Assembly: GCA_965247615.1 (NCBI GenBank)
Contig: OZ252022.1
Coordinates: 310,001 to 374,000, forward strand
DNA: 64,000 nt
Reading direction: 5' to 3'
Origin: G965197715 sp965247615
GTDB taxonomy: Bacteria; Chloroflexota; Dehalococcoidia; Lucifugimonadales; UBA1127
In this document: piece after piece, positions 8,605 to 17,690 of the stretch
How the letters are laid out: each line of letters starts with the position of its first letter
How positions within the stretch are numbered: the stretch's first letter is position 1
Notes under the pieces: model-generated
Told to the model about the DNA's origin: nothing
Database searches by the model: none
What the model saw: the letters and a program-made list of their open reading frames with translations, nothing else
Made by a program: the position numbers and the translations under genes

Positions 8605-9549
8605 ATGCAGCGCTATATCCTGCGGCGCTTGCTTATTATGTTTCCTACTGCCCTGTTGATTTCTGTAGCGGTCTTTAGCCTGCTCAGATTGATTCCCGGA
8701 GATGTGGTGACATTTCTAGCAGAGGATCTCCCTTACGTGGAGACCGAGGCTGAGATGCGCCGAGAACTAGGCTTGGATAGACCGTTCCATCTGCAATACC
8801 TGAGTTGGATTGGCGACCTCGCTAGAGGAGACTTGGGCACTTCCCTGTGGACGAAGCGACCGGTTGCCCAGGATCTCGCGCGCCGATGGCCTGTGACAGT
8901 GGAACTCGCTGTCCTGACCATGCTCGTCACCGTTGCAGTGGGAGTCCCCGTAGGGATCATTGCGGCAGTTCGACAGGACACCTGGGTGGACTATTTTACG
9001 CGCTCTCTTGCCATCGTGGGTATTGCAGCGCCTGCTTTTTGGATAGGCACGCTGGTGCTCGTTCTCCCGGCGATTTGGTGGAGCTGGACCCCTCCCCTCG
9101 AATACGTACCTATTACCGAAGACGTACTGGGTAATCTGGCGGTGTTCATCTTCCCTGCCCTTGTTATGGGCTTTCAGTTTCAGGGCAGGACCGTTCGAAT
9201 GCTTCGAGCTATGATGCTGGAGACAATGCGTCAGGACTATATCCGCACCGCCTGGTCCAAGGGGCTTAGCGAGCGGGCAGTCATCCTGAGACACGTCCTT
9301 CGGAATGCTCTTATCCCCGTAGTCACCCTCCTTGGCCATGAAGTCGCATTTGTTTTGGGAGGCGTCGTAGTCATCGAGCAGATCTTCAACCTCCCTGGTA
9401 TGGGATCCTTTACGCTCGATACGCTGGAACGTCGGGACTATGTCCCGGCTCAGTCAATAATCCTCCTTTTCGCAGGCATCGTCATGGTCTCTAATCTCGT
9501 GGTCGATATCAGTTACACCTGGCTAGACCCCCGGATTCGCTATCGCTAG
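8605..9549 (+). CDS. ABC transporter permease, DppB type
   Basis: A 314-residue integral membrane protein. The N-terminus MQRYILRRLLIMFPTALL is the standard start of DppB/OppB permeases; GAGGG lies just upstream of ATG 8605, and the longer upstream reading frame is IS3 end sequence. About six hydrophobic segments are visible, and the binding-protein-dependent permease signature (EAA loop) is near DYIRTAWSKGLSERAVILRH. The end DISYTWLDPRIRYR is family-typical. It should pair with the DppC-type permease 29 nt downstream and with the lipoprotein encoded on the opposite strand. The ATPases must be encoded elsewhere. Confidence 0.93.
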   Translation: MQRYILRRLLIMFPTALLISVAVFSLLRLIPGDVVTFLAEDLPYVETEAEMRRELGLDRPFHLQYLSWIGDLARGDLGTSLWTKRPVAQDLARRWPVTVELAVLTMLVTVAVGVPVGIIAAVRQDTWVDYFTRSLAIVGIAAPAFWIGTLVLVLPAIWWSWTPPLEYVPITEDVLGNLAVFIFPALVMGFQFQGRTVRMLRAMMLETMRQDYIRTAWSKGLSERAVILRHVLRNALIPVVTLLGHEVAFVLGGVVVIEQIFNLPGMGSFTLDTLERRDYVPAQSIILLFAGIVMVSNLVVDISYTWLDPRIRYR

Positions 9550-9578
9550 CTAGTAGGACAGAAAAGGGGAACAGGACT

Positions 9579-10487
9579 ATGGCCCAGGAAAAAGCAGTCC
9601 TCGGGGCGGAGGTCCTGCTCAAACGTCGCCGCTGGGCCCCAGAGTTTCTTCGCCGCCTAGTGCTGGAGAAGCCCCTCGGCGCTGTCGGAGGCTTCATTGT
9701 CGTTGTTGTGATTCTTGCTGCCGTCTTGGCGGACGTGATCACCCCTTATCCCTACGATGAAATACATTTGACTGACACCATTCAGGCCCCTAGCGCTACT
9801 TATATCCTCGGCACCGACGGCCTCGGGCGTGACTTATTGAGCAGGATCATCTTTGGCGCCCGAGTCTCGATGTACGTAGCCCTCGGGGCAGTGTCTCTCG
9901 GCCTGCTATATGCAGTTGTGTTGGGCATTCCAGCTGCCTGGTTCGGAGGGCTTACTGACACTTTAATCTCGCGTTTCGTTGACGCGAAAATGACCATCCC
10001 CACATTGCTCCTCCTGTTGCTCGTCGCCTCCATATTGGGTCCTGGCCTTGGCAACATCATCTTGGTCCTCTCTTTAGCTGGCATTATCGAAGCTCGCATA
10101 GTTCGAGGCCAGGCCCTCTCTATAAAGCAAAATATTTATGTTGAAGCCGCAACTGCTATAGGAGCCTCGAAGACTCGGACCATGACTCACCATATCCTCC
10201 CAAATATCTTTGCGCCACTCATTATTTTGGCGACGCTGCGGTTCGGTTCTATTATCATATCGGAGGCTACGCTGAGCTTTTTGGGCTACGGAGTCCCTCC
10301 GCCGTTTCCTTCCTGGGGGCGGATGCTCAGCCAGGAGTCGCGACTCCTGATGCAACAGGCGCCATGGCTAGCCATAGCGCCTGGTGTGGCTCTGACCCTC
10401 ACGGTTTGGGGCTTTAACGTTTTCGGGGATGCCCTCCGGGACCTCCTCGACCCCCGCCTCAGGGGAACCGGCAAGGGCCAGAGCTAA
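9579..10487 (+). CDS. ABC transporter permease, DppC type
   Basis: A 302-residue membrane protein. After a cytoplasmic N-terminus the first membrane helix is GGFIVVVVILAAVLAD, followed by the DppC hallmark ILGTDGLGRDLLSRIIFGAR. The EAA loop is around YVEAATAIGASKTRTMTHH, and the C-terminus NVFGDALRDLLDPRLRG is characteristic. AAAAGGGGAACAGG precedes the ATG. It forms the heterodimeric channel with the upstream permease; both are in one operon with the amidohydrolase gene downstream. Confidence 0.93.
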   Translation: MAQEKAVLGAEVLLKRRRWAPEFLRRLVLEKPLGAVGGFIVVVVILAAVLADVITPYPYDEIHLTDTIQAPSATYILGTDGLGRDLLSRIIFGARVSMYVALGAVSLGLLYAVVLGIPAAWFGGLTDTLISRFVDAKMTIPTLLLLLLVASILGPGLGNIILVLSLAGIIEARIVRGQALSIKQNIYVEAATAIGASKTRTMTHHILPNIFAPLIILATLRFGSIIISEATLSFLGYGVPPPFPSWGRMLSQESRLLMQQAPWLAIAPGVALTLTVWGFNVFGDALRDLLDPRLRGTGKGQS

Positions 10488-10584
10488 GAGGCTCATGACA
10501 AAACTATTGGCAAGAGGCAGCCACTAAGGAACTCGGCTTGCATGGTCAAGGCTGTAGACAATTGTGGGAAGAGGAGGTCACGAC

Positions 10585-11652
10585 ATGCCATCAGTGATTG
10601 ATGCCGATACGCACGTTGATGAATCCGAAGCAACTTGGAAGAGCTTGGAAGGCCCCTATGCTAAGTATATGCCCCTCACCGTTACCCCCTCGACCGAAGG
10701 GGTGCCCCCAGGTGTCTTGAACGCACCCTTCAGCCGATGGTGGCTAGTTGATGGCAAGCTACAAAGTCGCATCGTTCGTGATGATGCGCACCATCCCCCC
10801 ATAGCGGCGCGGGAGTTGCACGACCCGCAGATCCGCCTGCAGGACATGGACCGTCTGGGGGTAGACATGCAAGTGATCTTTCCAACCTTTTTCATCCGCT
10901 ACATTCAAAGCAACGAGGAAGCGGATGTGGCGCTGACGACGACCTACAATCGCTGGATTGCCGAGCGCTGCTCTCAGAGTAACGGCAGGCTACGGTGGAT
11001 AGCTGTTCTGCCGCTAGTAGACACCGACAAGGGGGTCGAAGAGCTGCGGTGGGCGAAGGCCCATGGCGCATGCGGGTTTTTCAAGCGGGGGTATGACCTC
11101 GACAAGCAGGTTAGCGACCCGCACTTCTTTCCGATCTATGCAGAGGCTGAGGCGCTTGATATACCTGTGTGCATCCACACTGGCCACCCGGGCTTCCCTG
11201 CCAGGGAATGGGACCGCGGGTTCCCTATCATGGCAGCTTTCATTACACTGATTGCTTCGCGGATCCCGGACAAGTTCCCCGAGCTCCGATTCGGCCTCAT
11301 CGAGGCGGGAGCTTCATGGGTCCCTTACACCATATCCCAGCTGGCGATGCAACAACGGTCGCAAAAGCTGCACGAGCGAATCTCCACCTTCGATCTGATG
11401 AAGGACCTTTTTCGCGCCAACCGGCTATTCGTGGCCATCGACCCCGTTGATGACATCGAGTCCCTGCTCACCTTTGGTACTGAGGACAACCTGATGATCG
11501 GCACTGACTACTGCCACTCTGACATATCTGCTAATCTCAACGCGCTAGATGAGGTGAAAGGGTGGGCTGACGTGGGCAGGATCAGTGAGACGGTCGCCCG
11601 AAAGATCCTGGACACTAACCCACGGACGTTCTACGGTCTACCAAGCACCTAG
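10585..11652 (+). CDS. Amidohydrolase-2 family metal-dependent hydrolase (ACMSD-like)
   Basis: About 355 residues from ATG 10585, chosen because GAGGAGG lies 7 nt upstream; an earlier GTG at 10564 has no such site. The TIM-barrel metal site is suggested by VIDADTHVDE at the N-terminus, CIHTGHPG in the middle and MIGTDYCHSD near the C-terminus. Members hydrolyse or decarboxylate small acids, lactones and amides, for example 2-amino-3-carboxymuconate semialdehyde. It lies 97 nt after the permeases and before a second SDR, so it probably acts on the imported compound in the cytoplasm. The specific reaction cannot be inferred. Confidence 0.9.
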   Translation: MPSVIDADTHVDESEATWKSLEGPYAKYMPLTVTPSTEGVPPGVLNAPFSRWWLVDGKLQSRIVRDDAHHPPIAARELHDPQIRLQDMDRLGVDMQVIFPTFFIRYIQSNEEADVALTTTYNRWIAERCSQSNGRLRWIAVLPLVDTDKGVEELRWAKAHGACGFFKRGYDLDKQVSDPHFFPIYAEAEALDIPVCIHTGHPGFPAREWDRGFPIMAAFITLIASRIPDKFPELRFGLIEAGASWVPYTISQLAMQQRSQKLHERISTFDLMKDLFRANRLFVAIDPVDDIESLLTFGTEDNLMIGTDYCHSDISANLNALDEVKGWADVGRISETVARKILDTNPRTFYGLPST

Positions 11653-11829
11653 GCAAGTCTGGCGGCATGAGACCCCCACCTGGAATTACGGCTGAACCGA
11701 GGCTCTACAGACCTCAGCGAAGGTGAATCTGATGCGGTGCTTCTAGAGAAGCGCAGCCTTGTTTTGAGAGTAGAAGTCTTGAACGGGTGTCGGAAAAGTG
11801 CCTAAAAGAATGTGGAAGGGACGTGAGTG

Positions 11830-12579
11830 ATGCTATTGGACAGCAAAGTAGCCCTGGTTTCAGGAACAGGACCCAACATTGGCTCGGAGATCGCCCGCAC
11901 CTTGGCAGCAAATGGCGCCACGGTCGCCTGCTTGGATCTGAATGAAGAATATGCCCAGGCGGCAGCGGTAAGCATTGAAGAGGCGGGAGGCAAGGCCATT
12001 GGCATCGCCGCGGACATCACCAAACCCGAGAGCGTAGAGAAGGCTGTGCAGTCCGTTCTTGGGGCCTTCGGCAGCATTCACCTCCTAGTGAACGACGCGG
12101 CTATAAGTGACCACAAGAAGTTCCTGGAAGCCGATTTAGCGGAGTGGCAGAAGGTCCTTGACGTCATCCTCACGGGGACGTTCATTGTTAGCCAGCGAGT
12201 GGCTCGGCAGATGGTGGCCCAGGACGAGGGCGGCGCCATAGTGAACATTGTCTCTACCTCCGGACATCGAGGTGAGGCGTTCCGCGTCGCCTATGGAACA
12301 GCCAAAGCGGGGGTCCTCAACTTCACCCGTACCATGGCCATGCAGTTGGCACCATATAGAATTCGAGTGAACTCCGTGACGCCTACGGTAACAGGTACCC
12401 CAGTTGGCATGCCCGACTCACCTAGGGATGACAATAACCCGCCGAAAGATGTCCCTTTGAGCCGATGGGGGCGGCCCAGTGACCAAGCCCAGGCCGTGCT
12501 TTTCCTGCTATCGCCTAACGCCGACTTCATCACCGGTATTGATCTTCCTTGCGACGGCGGCCGTCTAGCCCGCTTCTAG
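11830..12579 (+). CDS. Short-chain dehydrogenase/reductase, paralogue of the gene at 4695-5462
   Basis: About 249 residues. ATG 11830 gives the same start (MLLDSKVALVSGTGPNIG) as its paralogue (MLLDDRVAIVTGTGPNIG); a GTG one codon earlier is possible. Motifs are TGPNIGSEIA for NAD(P) binding, NDAA where NNAG is usual (Asn to Asp change), STSGHRGE and AYGTAKAG for the catalytic Ser-Tyr-Lys. It ends DLPCDGGRLARF. The two SDRs bracket the uptake locus in mirror orientation, which suggests an old duplication or two sequential oxidation/reduction steps. Confidence 0.9.
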   Translation: MLLDSKVALVSGTGPNIGSEIARTLAANGATVACLDLNEEYAQAAAVSIEEAGGKAIGIAADITKPESVEKAVQSVLGAFGSIHLLVNDAAISDHKKFLEADLAEWQKVLDVILTGTFIVSQRVARQMVAQDEGGAIVNIVSTSGHRGEAFRVAYGTAKAGVLNFTRTMAMQLAPYRIRVNSVTPTVTGTPVGMPDSPRDDNNPPKDVPLSRWGRPSDQAQAVLFLLSPNADFITGIDLPCDGGRLARF

Positions 12580-12762
12580 TGGATAGCAAGGCTGTGTCGA
12601 GTTAAGCTGGTACTCATAGCAAGGAACGCAGCGGGAGACCAGCGGAGTTGTGCAGGAATAGTCGTTTTGTTTGTTGCTGTCCTACTCAGAGTCCTGCAGA
12701 ACGGAGCAGCATGACTCCACCAGTTAGACCGCATCCCAAACTCGGTTCAGCTCCTCGGCTAA

Positions 12763-13577
12763 CTAGGGCGTGTTCACATTAATGAGTATATTGATACAAT
12801 GATGGTATGGAGATTAGCGAAGCACAGTACGAACGCATAGCGCCATATCTACCGGTGCAACGGGGTAGTGTCCGCCTTTCGAATCTGCAAGTAGGCAATG
12901 CGATCCTATATGTTGCCGAGCAGGGCTGCAAATGGCGGGACTGGCCACCTCGATGCGGCAACTGGCACACCATCTATATGTGGATGGAGCACTGGTCAAA
13001 GAACGGGGTGTTGGACCGTGTCTTCGAACAGTTGCAGAGATAGCAGATAGTGCACATCAAGGTTGAGGGGGTATCTACGGACAGCACTACGGTCAGGGTG
13101 CACCCCGTTGGTGCGGGTGCGTTAAGAAGCGGACCGGAGTCCATCGGCAAATCTAGAGGGGGCTGGACCACCAAGATTCGTATGGTTGCCGCGGATGGTC
13201 GGACAGCCATGACCTTTTCCCTCTCACCTGGACAGCCCCGCGACGCGCCGGAAGGACGCAAGCTGCCTAAACGTATTGCTCCGCCGCGCCGCAACCCGTC
13301 TCTGTTAATGGATCGGGCCTACGAGAGCAATGTAACGCGCCAACTGGCCTTGGCCTTGGGCTTCACCCCGGAGTGCCTCCGAAAAGTTCGCGTTTTGACT
13401 TCTGGGAGTATGACCGGGAGATGTACAAGAGGCGCAACGAGGTAGAGAGGCTGTCCCGTCGCTTGAAGGGCTTTCGTTGGATATTCTCCCGATTCGAAAA
13501 GCTTGACGCACTCTTCCTCGGCTTTATCTTATTCGCTCTTATACTCGATACCCTACGTTAGTGTGAACACGCCCTAG
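12763..13577 (+). mobile_element. IS5-family insertion sequence, 815 bp
   Basis: Terminal inverted repeats match at 19 of 20 bases: CTAGGGCGTGTTCACATTAA at 12763-12782 and its complement, with one change, at 13558-13577. The palindromic CTAG at each outer end may be the duplicated target. The transposase inside is broken. Confidence 0.88.
12807..13561 (+). pseudogene. IS5-family transposase with a nonsense codon and a frameshift
   Basis: The first part (ISEAQYERIAPYLPVQRG, GCKWRDWPPRCGNWHTIY) is the IS5 N-terminal domain. A TAG at 13041-13043 interrupts EQLQR-stop-QIVHIKVEG, in frame and explicable as CAG to TAG. The core continues with VSTDSTTVRVHP and LLMDRAYES (two Asp residues). Near 13376 the frame shifts; the C-terminal part resumes as MPPKSSRFDFWEYDREMYK and RNEVERLSRRLKGFRWI with the catalytic Glu, ending ALILDTLR. 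Inverted repeats at both ends are still good, so inactivation is probably recent. Confidence 0.88.
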
Positions 13578-14374
13578 TTCGCATACATCTGCGGCGAGGA
13601 CCGACATGTACCGTGGTCGCCGTACTTCAAGAAGGTCGGCCAACCACACATGATGTAGAAAACAAAAGGTGTTTCGTTGACGACCCTATCTACGGATTCG
13701 GAGAGCGTACGGTCTTCGCACACCGCGCTCTACGAGCAACTGTCGGTAGTCACGTGCACGCCACGTCGTCCGAGCGGGACAGGCTCGTAAATGACACCCA
13801 CTCCTCCTGAGTGGTATCCGACCAATAGAATGTGACATCGTACCACCGCTCGGCCCACGTTTGGTCCTCCCAAGGGAAAGTGGCCACTGTGCCAGAAGAA
13901 CTCGCCGTCATGCTCCCCATGTCGCCAGTGTGGTAGAAGTCTTCAACGTCACTGCCATCAGAATTGTCCGGGCCGGTGAGTCCATCGCAATGCACGAGTT
14001 TGTTGTACGTGTCTAGCTTATGCCCAGCAGCTGTTGGTCGGGGAGAGCCACGTCACCTCCGTGCACGCACTGGGCTCGAAGTTAATCTTGTCTTTCTCAA
14101 GACCCAAGTCCGTGGCTTCGTAGTATTCAATCGGCTCCTCCAGTGGCGGTGGTCAATATTCCATCGTGAACTGGAGGAATGTGGAAGGTAATGCCCTGGA
14201 AGACATTTTGCCGGAGGCGAGTTTGTGGTAGCGGTTTGCAGTGAAAGGTCTACAGCTGGTGGCGTTCAGGAGGCTTGAAGGGCAAGAGCGTCGGGGTTCT
14301 CTGCTACGAGGCATAGCTGGTAGGGCAACAACAGATCTGGAGTCGTCGAGGGAATGGACTCAGGACATGCAGGA
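13578..14374. other. Gene-poor stretch between IS5 and the ABC exporter
   Basis: No intact gene is recognised. The minus strand holds pieces of what may be a decayed protein (separate entry at 13750-14180); the remainder has no coding signal that I can support. Confidence 0.4.
13750..14180 (-). pseudogene. Possible decayed gene for an acidic protein, family unknown
   Basis: Two neighbouring minus-strand frames have natural-looking, acidic and aromatic-rich composition: IEYYEATDLGLEKDKINF in one, then after a stop and a frame change KLDTYNKLVHCDGLTG, EDFYHTGDMGSMTAS and WAERWYDVTFYWSDTTQEE. The pieces join if a frameshift near 14020 is repaired. I do not recognise the family. The adjacent IS5 insertion is consistent with an inactivated locus. 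This could also be chance. Confidence 0.3.
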
Positions 14375-16628
14375 TCAGGTGGTCGCGGCGTCGGGCTCCA
14401 CCACCATGGGCGGAAGTTGGGTTGCCTTCACCGCTACCAGGATGGTCGCCACCATGCCAATGGCCACGACGACCGCCAAGACCGATATTACTTGCGGGTT
14501 GACCTGGGGTGTGGGGACGCCGAAAGCCGTGTTGTAGGAGGCGGCGAGGCCTGCGCCGGAGGCCACAGCTAGCCCGAAGGCGAGTGTCAATGGGACGGCG
14601 AACAGCAGCGCGAGATCGACGGCCAGCAGCATCCGGGTCGCGCCCTGAGCGCGTAGCATCCTGAACTCCACCTGGCGCTGGCGGAAGACCAGCATGACTG
14701 CGTAGAGCAGCGCGACCGCAGCCATCGCGGCGGCAGCGGTGGCCATGACGAACAGATAGGGAAACAAGACCAATTGGTCGTCGCTGGTGTCCCCCACGAA
14801 GGTGAATCCCGCTTCCAGCGCCGCCCTTGTGAAGGGAGACGACTCTTCGGGTCGGCTCCGAAGACGTTCCAAGACCCGGCGTAAGGAGCCCGGTTTGACG
14901 TCGGTGGTGACGAGAAGGAGCGTGTGATTCGGGGTGGGGTACTCCTCGACCATCAGCACGACATCATCCCTCTCCCGGTAAAACCATGACGCGGTAACCC
15001 GTCCCCCCCACCGGATAGGTGCCTGGGATCGATTCGTCCGTGCCGGAAGAACTACTTACGGACCCGGGTGGGCCTTGATCGTCGTCAGGTACCAACGTCA
15101 CAGTATCCGTGTGTGGGACGCCCTGCCCGAGGTAGACGCTCCCCGTGGCGCATGGCGCGTCGAGCTTCACCGAACGGCGCGCATCGTCGCAGGTCATCGT
15201 CCACACCTGTCCAACGCTTTCCAATGAGCCGACATTGATCTGTCCTATCGCCACGACCCGCGTGACGCCATCGACATCCTCCATCACGCGCACGATCGGT
15301 TCGGAGGCTTCCAGGCTCGGAAGACGGGCGAGTAGGTCGAAGTTCCCGGTTGGGGACGGACGGTTGTCGATGTTCGCGTACACGACGAACACAATCAGAA
15401 GAACCGCCACCGACGTGGCGGGCACGCCCAGGAGGGCTTCTGCTCCTGACAGTGAAATCCTCGATCCCGCCACCTGTGCCCGCGTATGGCCCACAAGCTG
15501 CTTCCCCAACGCGGCGACCGCAATCCGCGACAACCCCTCCAGGCCCACGACGCTCAAGAGTGGCCCCGCAGTAAGCAGCCACGGCGCCAGAGTGGGATCG
15601 GCATCGGGGGCCATGAACACGGCGGTCGGTCCGGCCACAATGCCAGCCGCGGAGAGGTATGTGAGGTACGAGGGGGGCTTGCGTTCCCTTCGCAGCGTTC
15701 CGACGGGATCTCGGCCGGCGCGGAGGATCATTCGGACGACGCTCACCAGCCCGACCAAGACAACGACCAGGGGCAGGGCAAGAGCCAGCGTGACGGGAAG
15801 GACAAGATCGCTCGCCCAGTACGAGTTCCCCGCAAGCGTGAACTACTCCAATGACGACATGACGACCGCATAGGCGGCCGAGCCGACTAGCGCGCCCACC
15901 CGCATGGGAATGGCCATGTCGGACGCGATGACCGCGGCCAACTGACGCGGAGGAGCGCCGAGGACCCTCAACAAACCGTACCGTCTCGACCTAGTGTTGA
16001 GGTGCACGGCGGCGCCTGCCCTCGCCAGGGCTATCGAGGGGAGCACAAGGACAAGCAGCCCCACAATCACGAAGGCGGTTTCAGGCGCGTGGCCTTCACT
16101 GTCACGAATCGGCTGGAAGCCCGATTTCGACGCAATATCCGGCGGTACCGTATCGGTGAACTCTACAACCACCAGTTCACGGGCGTGTGCCAGGGCTTCC
16201 CTGGGAAGACTGCGCACCGGGCGATCGCCCAGCCACCCGCCTGTCTCGCCCGTCCAATCGTCCTCGCGCTGAGCGAGCACGGCGGGTGAGGCCAGAGCGG
16301 TACCGCTCGCCTCGACCTGGGTGATGCCGGGAAGGTCGAGGCGCTGCCCCTCCTCTCCCCAGAAGACCGTGACCACCAAGGGCCCGTAGCCAGTGGTAAC
16401 CGGCAGGGATGACCGCAGGGGTGGCTCGCCGGGCGCACGGGTCATTGGAGCAAACCCGCTACCTCCGTCGCGTAGCGTGGCTGTATCGTGCTGGGCAAGC
16501 ACGCCGGAGCGGAACCCCATAGCCAGCGAGAGGCCGACGCATGAGATGACGCCGACCACTATCAGTGGAATCCAGACCGAGAGCGAGCGCCACGATGTGG
16601 GCTCAAAGAACCGGAAGAAAAGAGTCAT
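14375..16628 (-). pseudogene. FtsX-like ABC exporter permease with stop codon and frameshift
   Basis: From ATG 16628 (MTLFFRFFEPTSWRSLSV) one long permease of about 750 residues can be read if two lesions are repaired. A TAG at 15843-15845 interrupts VMSSLE-stop-FTLAGNSYW in the same frame. The second is a run of seven G at 15003-15009: with six G the frame reads on through TASWFYRERDDVVLMVEEY into the last part (residues 14959 to 14375 on the map). Hydrophobic clusters lie near the start, after residue 170, and at the C-terminus (YLFVMATAAAAMAAVALL, LALLFAVPLTLAFGLA), with a large extracytoplasmic domain between, as in MacB/FtsX-type exporters. It overlaps the ATPase gene by 4 bp (ATGA). Such pairs usually export antimicrobial peptides or lipids. 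Confidence 0.75.
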
Positions 16629-17313
16629 GACGGCGTACTCTCCTCTACCAGTCTTCCATCTTCCAGTCGCAACACACGGTCACACTTGGCCGACACCATA
16701 GGATCATGCGTAACATTAGGACGCCGACGCCGACCTCCCCAGCGATGCTTTGCAGCTCTCCGACCACCAGATCGGAGTTGCGCTCGTCCAATGCTCCCGT
16801 CGGTTCGTCACAAAACACGATGCTTGGCTCCATCGTCAAAGCCCTGGCTATTGATGCATGCTGAAGTTCTCCGCCCGAGAGCGTCGACGGGTACTTCTCC
16901 GTTAGAGGGCCGAGCCCGAACCGGTCGAGCAACTCACGCGCACGCCTCCGGGCATCGCGGGGCTTGGTCCCAGACACTACGACGGGCACGGCGACGTTCG
17001 CGGCGACGGTGAGGGCGTCTAAGAAGGCGGCGAACTGGAAGACGAACCCACAAGTCACCCGCCGGAGGAGCGTGATTTAGGGTTCGCGCAGCTTCCAGAT
17101 GTCGGCGTGATTGCCCCACGCAACCGTGCCCCCCTCCGTCTTCCGCAGCCCGGCTAGGGCGTAGAGCAGAGTGGACTTCCCCGACCCACTCACGCCCACG
17201 ACGGCCAAAACCTGCCCATGGTGTAAGTCCACGTCGGTTGCACTCAGAATGCTCCGCTCCCCAAAGCGCTGAATCAGTCCGCGACCCTCAAGGGCCAGCG
17301 CCTCAGTCGTCAT
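16625..17313 (-). pseudogene. ABC exporter ATPase (MacB/LolD type) with stop codon and frameshift
   Basis: Starts at ATG 17313 behind GAGGTGG. Walker A is VVGVSGSGKSTLLYAL; then a TAA at 17077-17079 interrupts WKLREP-stop-ITLLRR in the same frame. The Q-loop region GFVFQFAAFLDAL, ABC signature STLSGGELQHASIARAL and Walker B SIVFCDEPTGALD follow. Near 16700 the frame shifts; the correct C-terminus THDPMVSAKCDRVLRLEDGR is in another frame and ends with a TGA that overlaps the permease ATG. Together with the permease this was an exporter operon, now dead by four separate lesions. Confidence 0.8.
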
Positions 17314-17385
17314 GGTAACCACCTCTTGACTACGCCGTGGGAATCCCTATTACCACTCCTTGAACTACCGTAGAGGCGTGAACCT

Positions 17386-17421
17386 AAGTGTGAAGGTTCT
17401 TGATTTTGTCCAGTTTGGTGG
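17386..17421 (+). repeat. Dispersed 36-bp repeat, copy 1
   Basis: The sequence starting AAGTGTGAAGGTTCTTGATT and ending TCCAGTTTGGTGG recurs with few differences at 26842-26878, beside the IS1380 left end. It is followed here by an IS3 OrfA relic. It may be the end of an unrecognised mobile element. Confidence 0.55.
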
Positions 17422-17439
17422 AGACAGCCGGACAGGAAC

Positions 17440-17690
17440 ATTTTGCGGAAAATGATCAACACCTTAGAGCAGCGGAAGCGGTCATGGCTGCAGGAAGGCT
17501 GGCGGCTGATGATGCCCGGTGTGTCGGGGTGTTGGAGCAGGCCTTCCGGTGCTGGCGCGTTTGGTACGGCGGTGTCCTCCCTAGCGTGGCCCGATTTCTG
17601 GCCCTACCTCTTACCGAGAATGGCTGTCTGAAGAGGTCGAATCCGCCGCAGACTCACTTTGATGGTCACTTCCGTAGGAATCCGGTCACG
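17440..17690 (+). pseudogene. IS3-family OrfA relic (helix-turn-helix)
   Basis: Two overlapping frames together resemble an IS3 OrfA: RKMINTL in one frame, then LRAAEAVMAAGRLAADD and VGVLEQAFRCWRVWYGG in the next, which parallels the OrfA pattern of a helix-turn-helix ending in YRWRxxYGG. No OrfB follows. The relic is heavily decayed and the assignment rests on that pattern alone. Confidence 0.4.
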
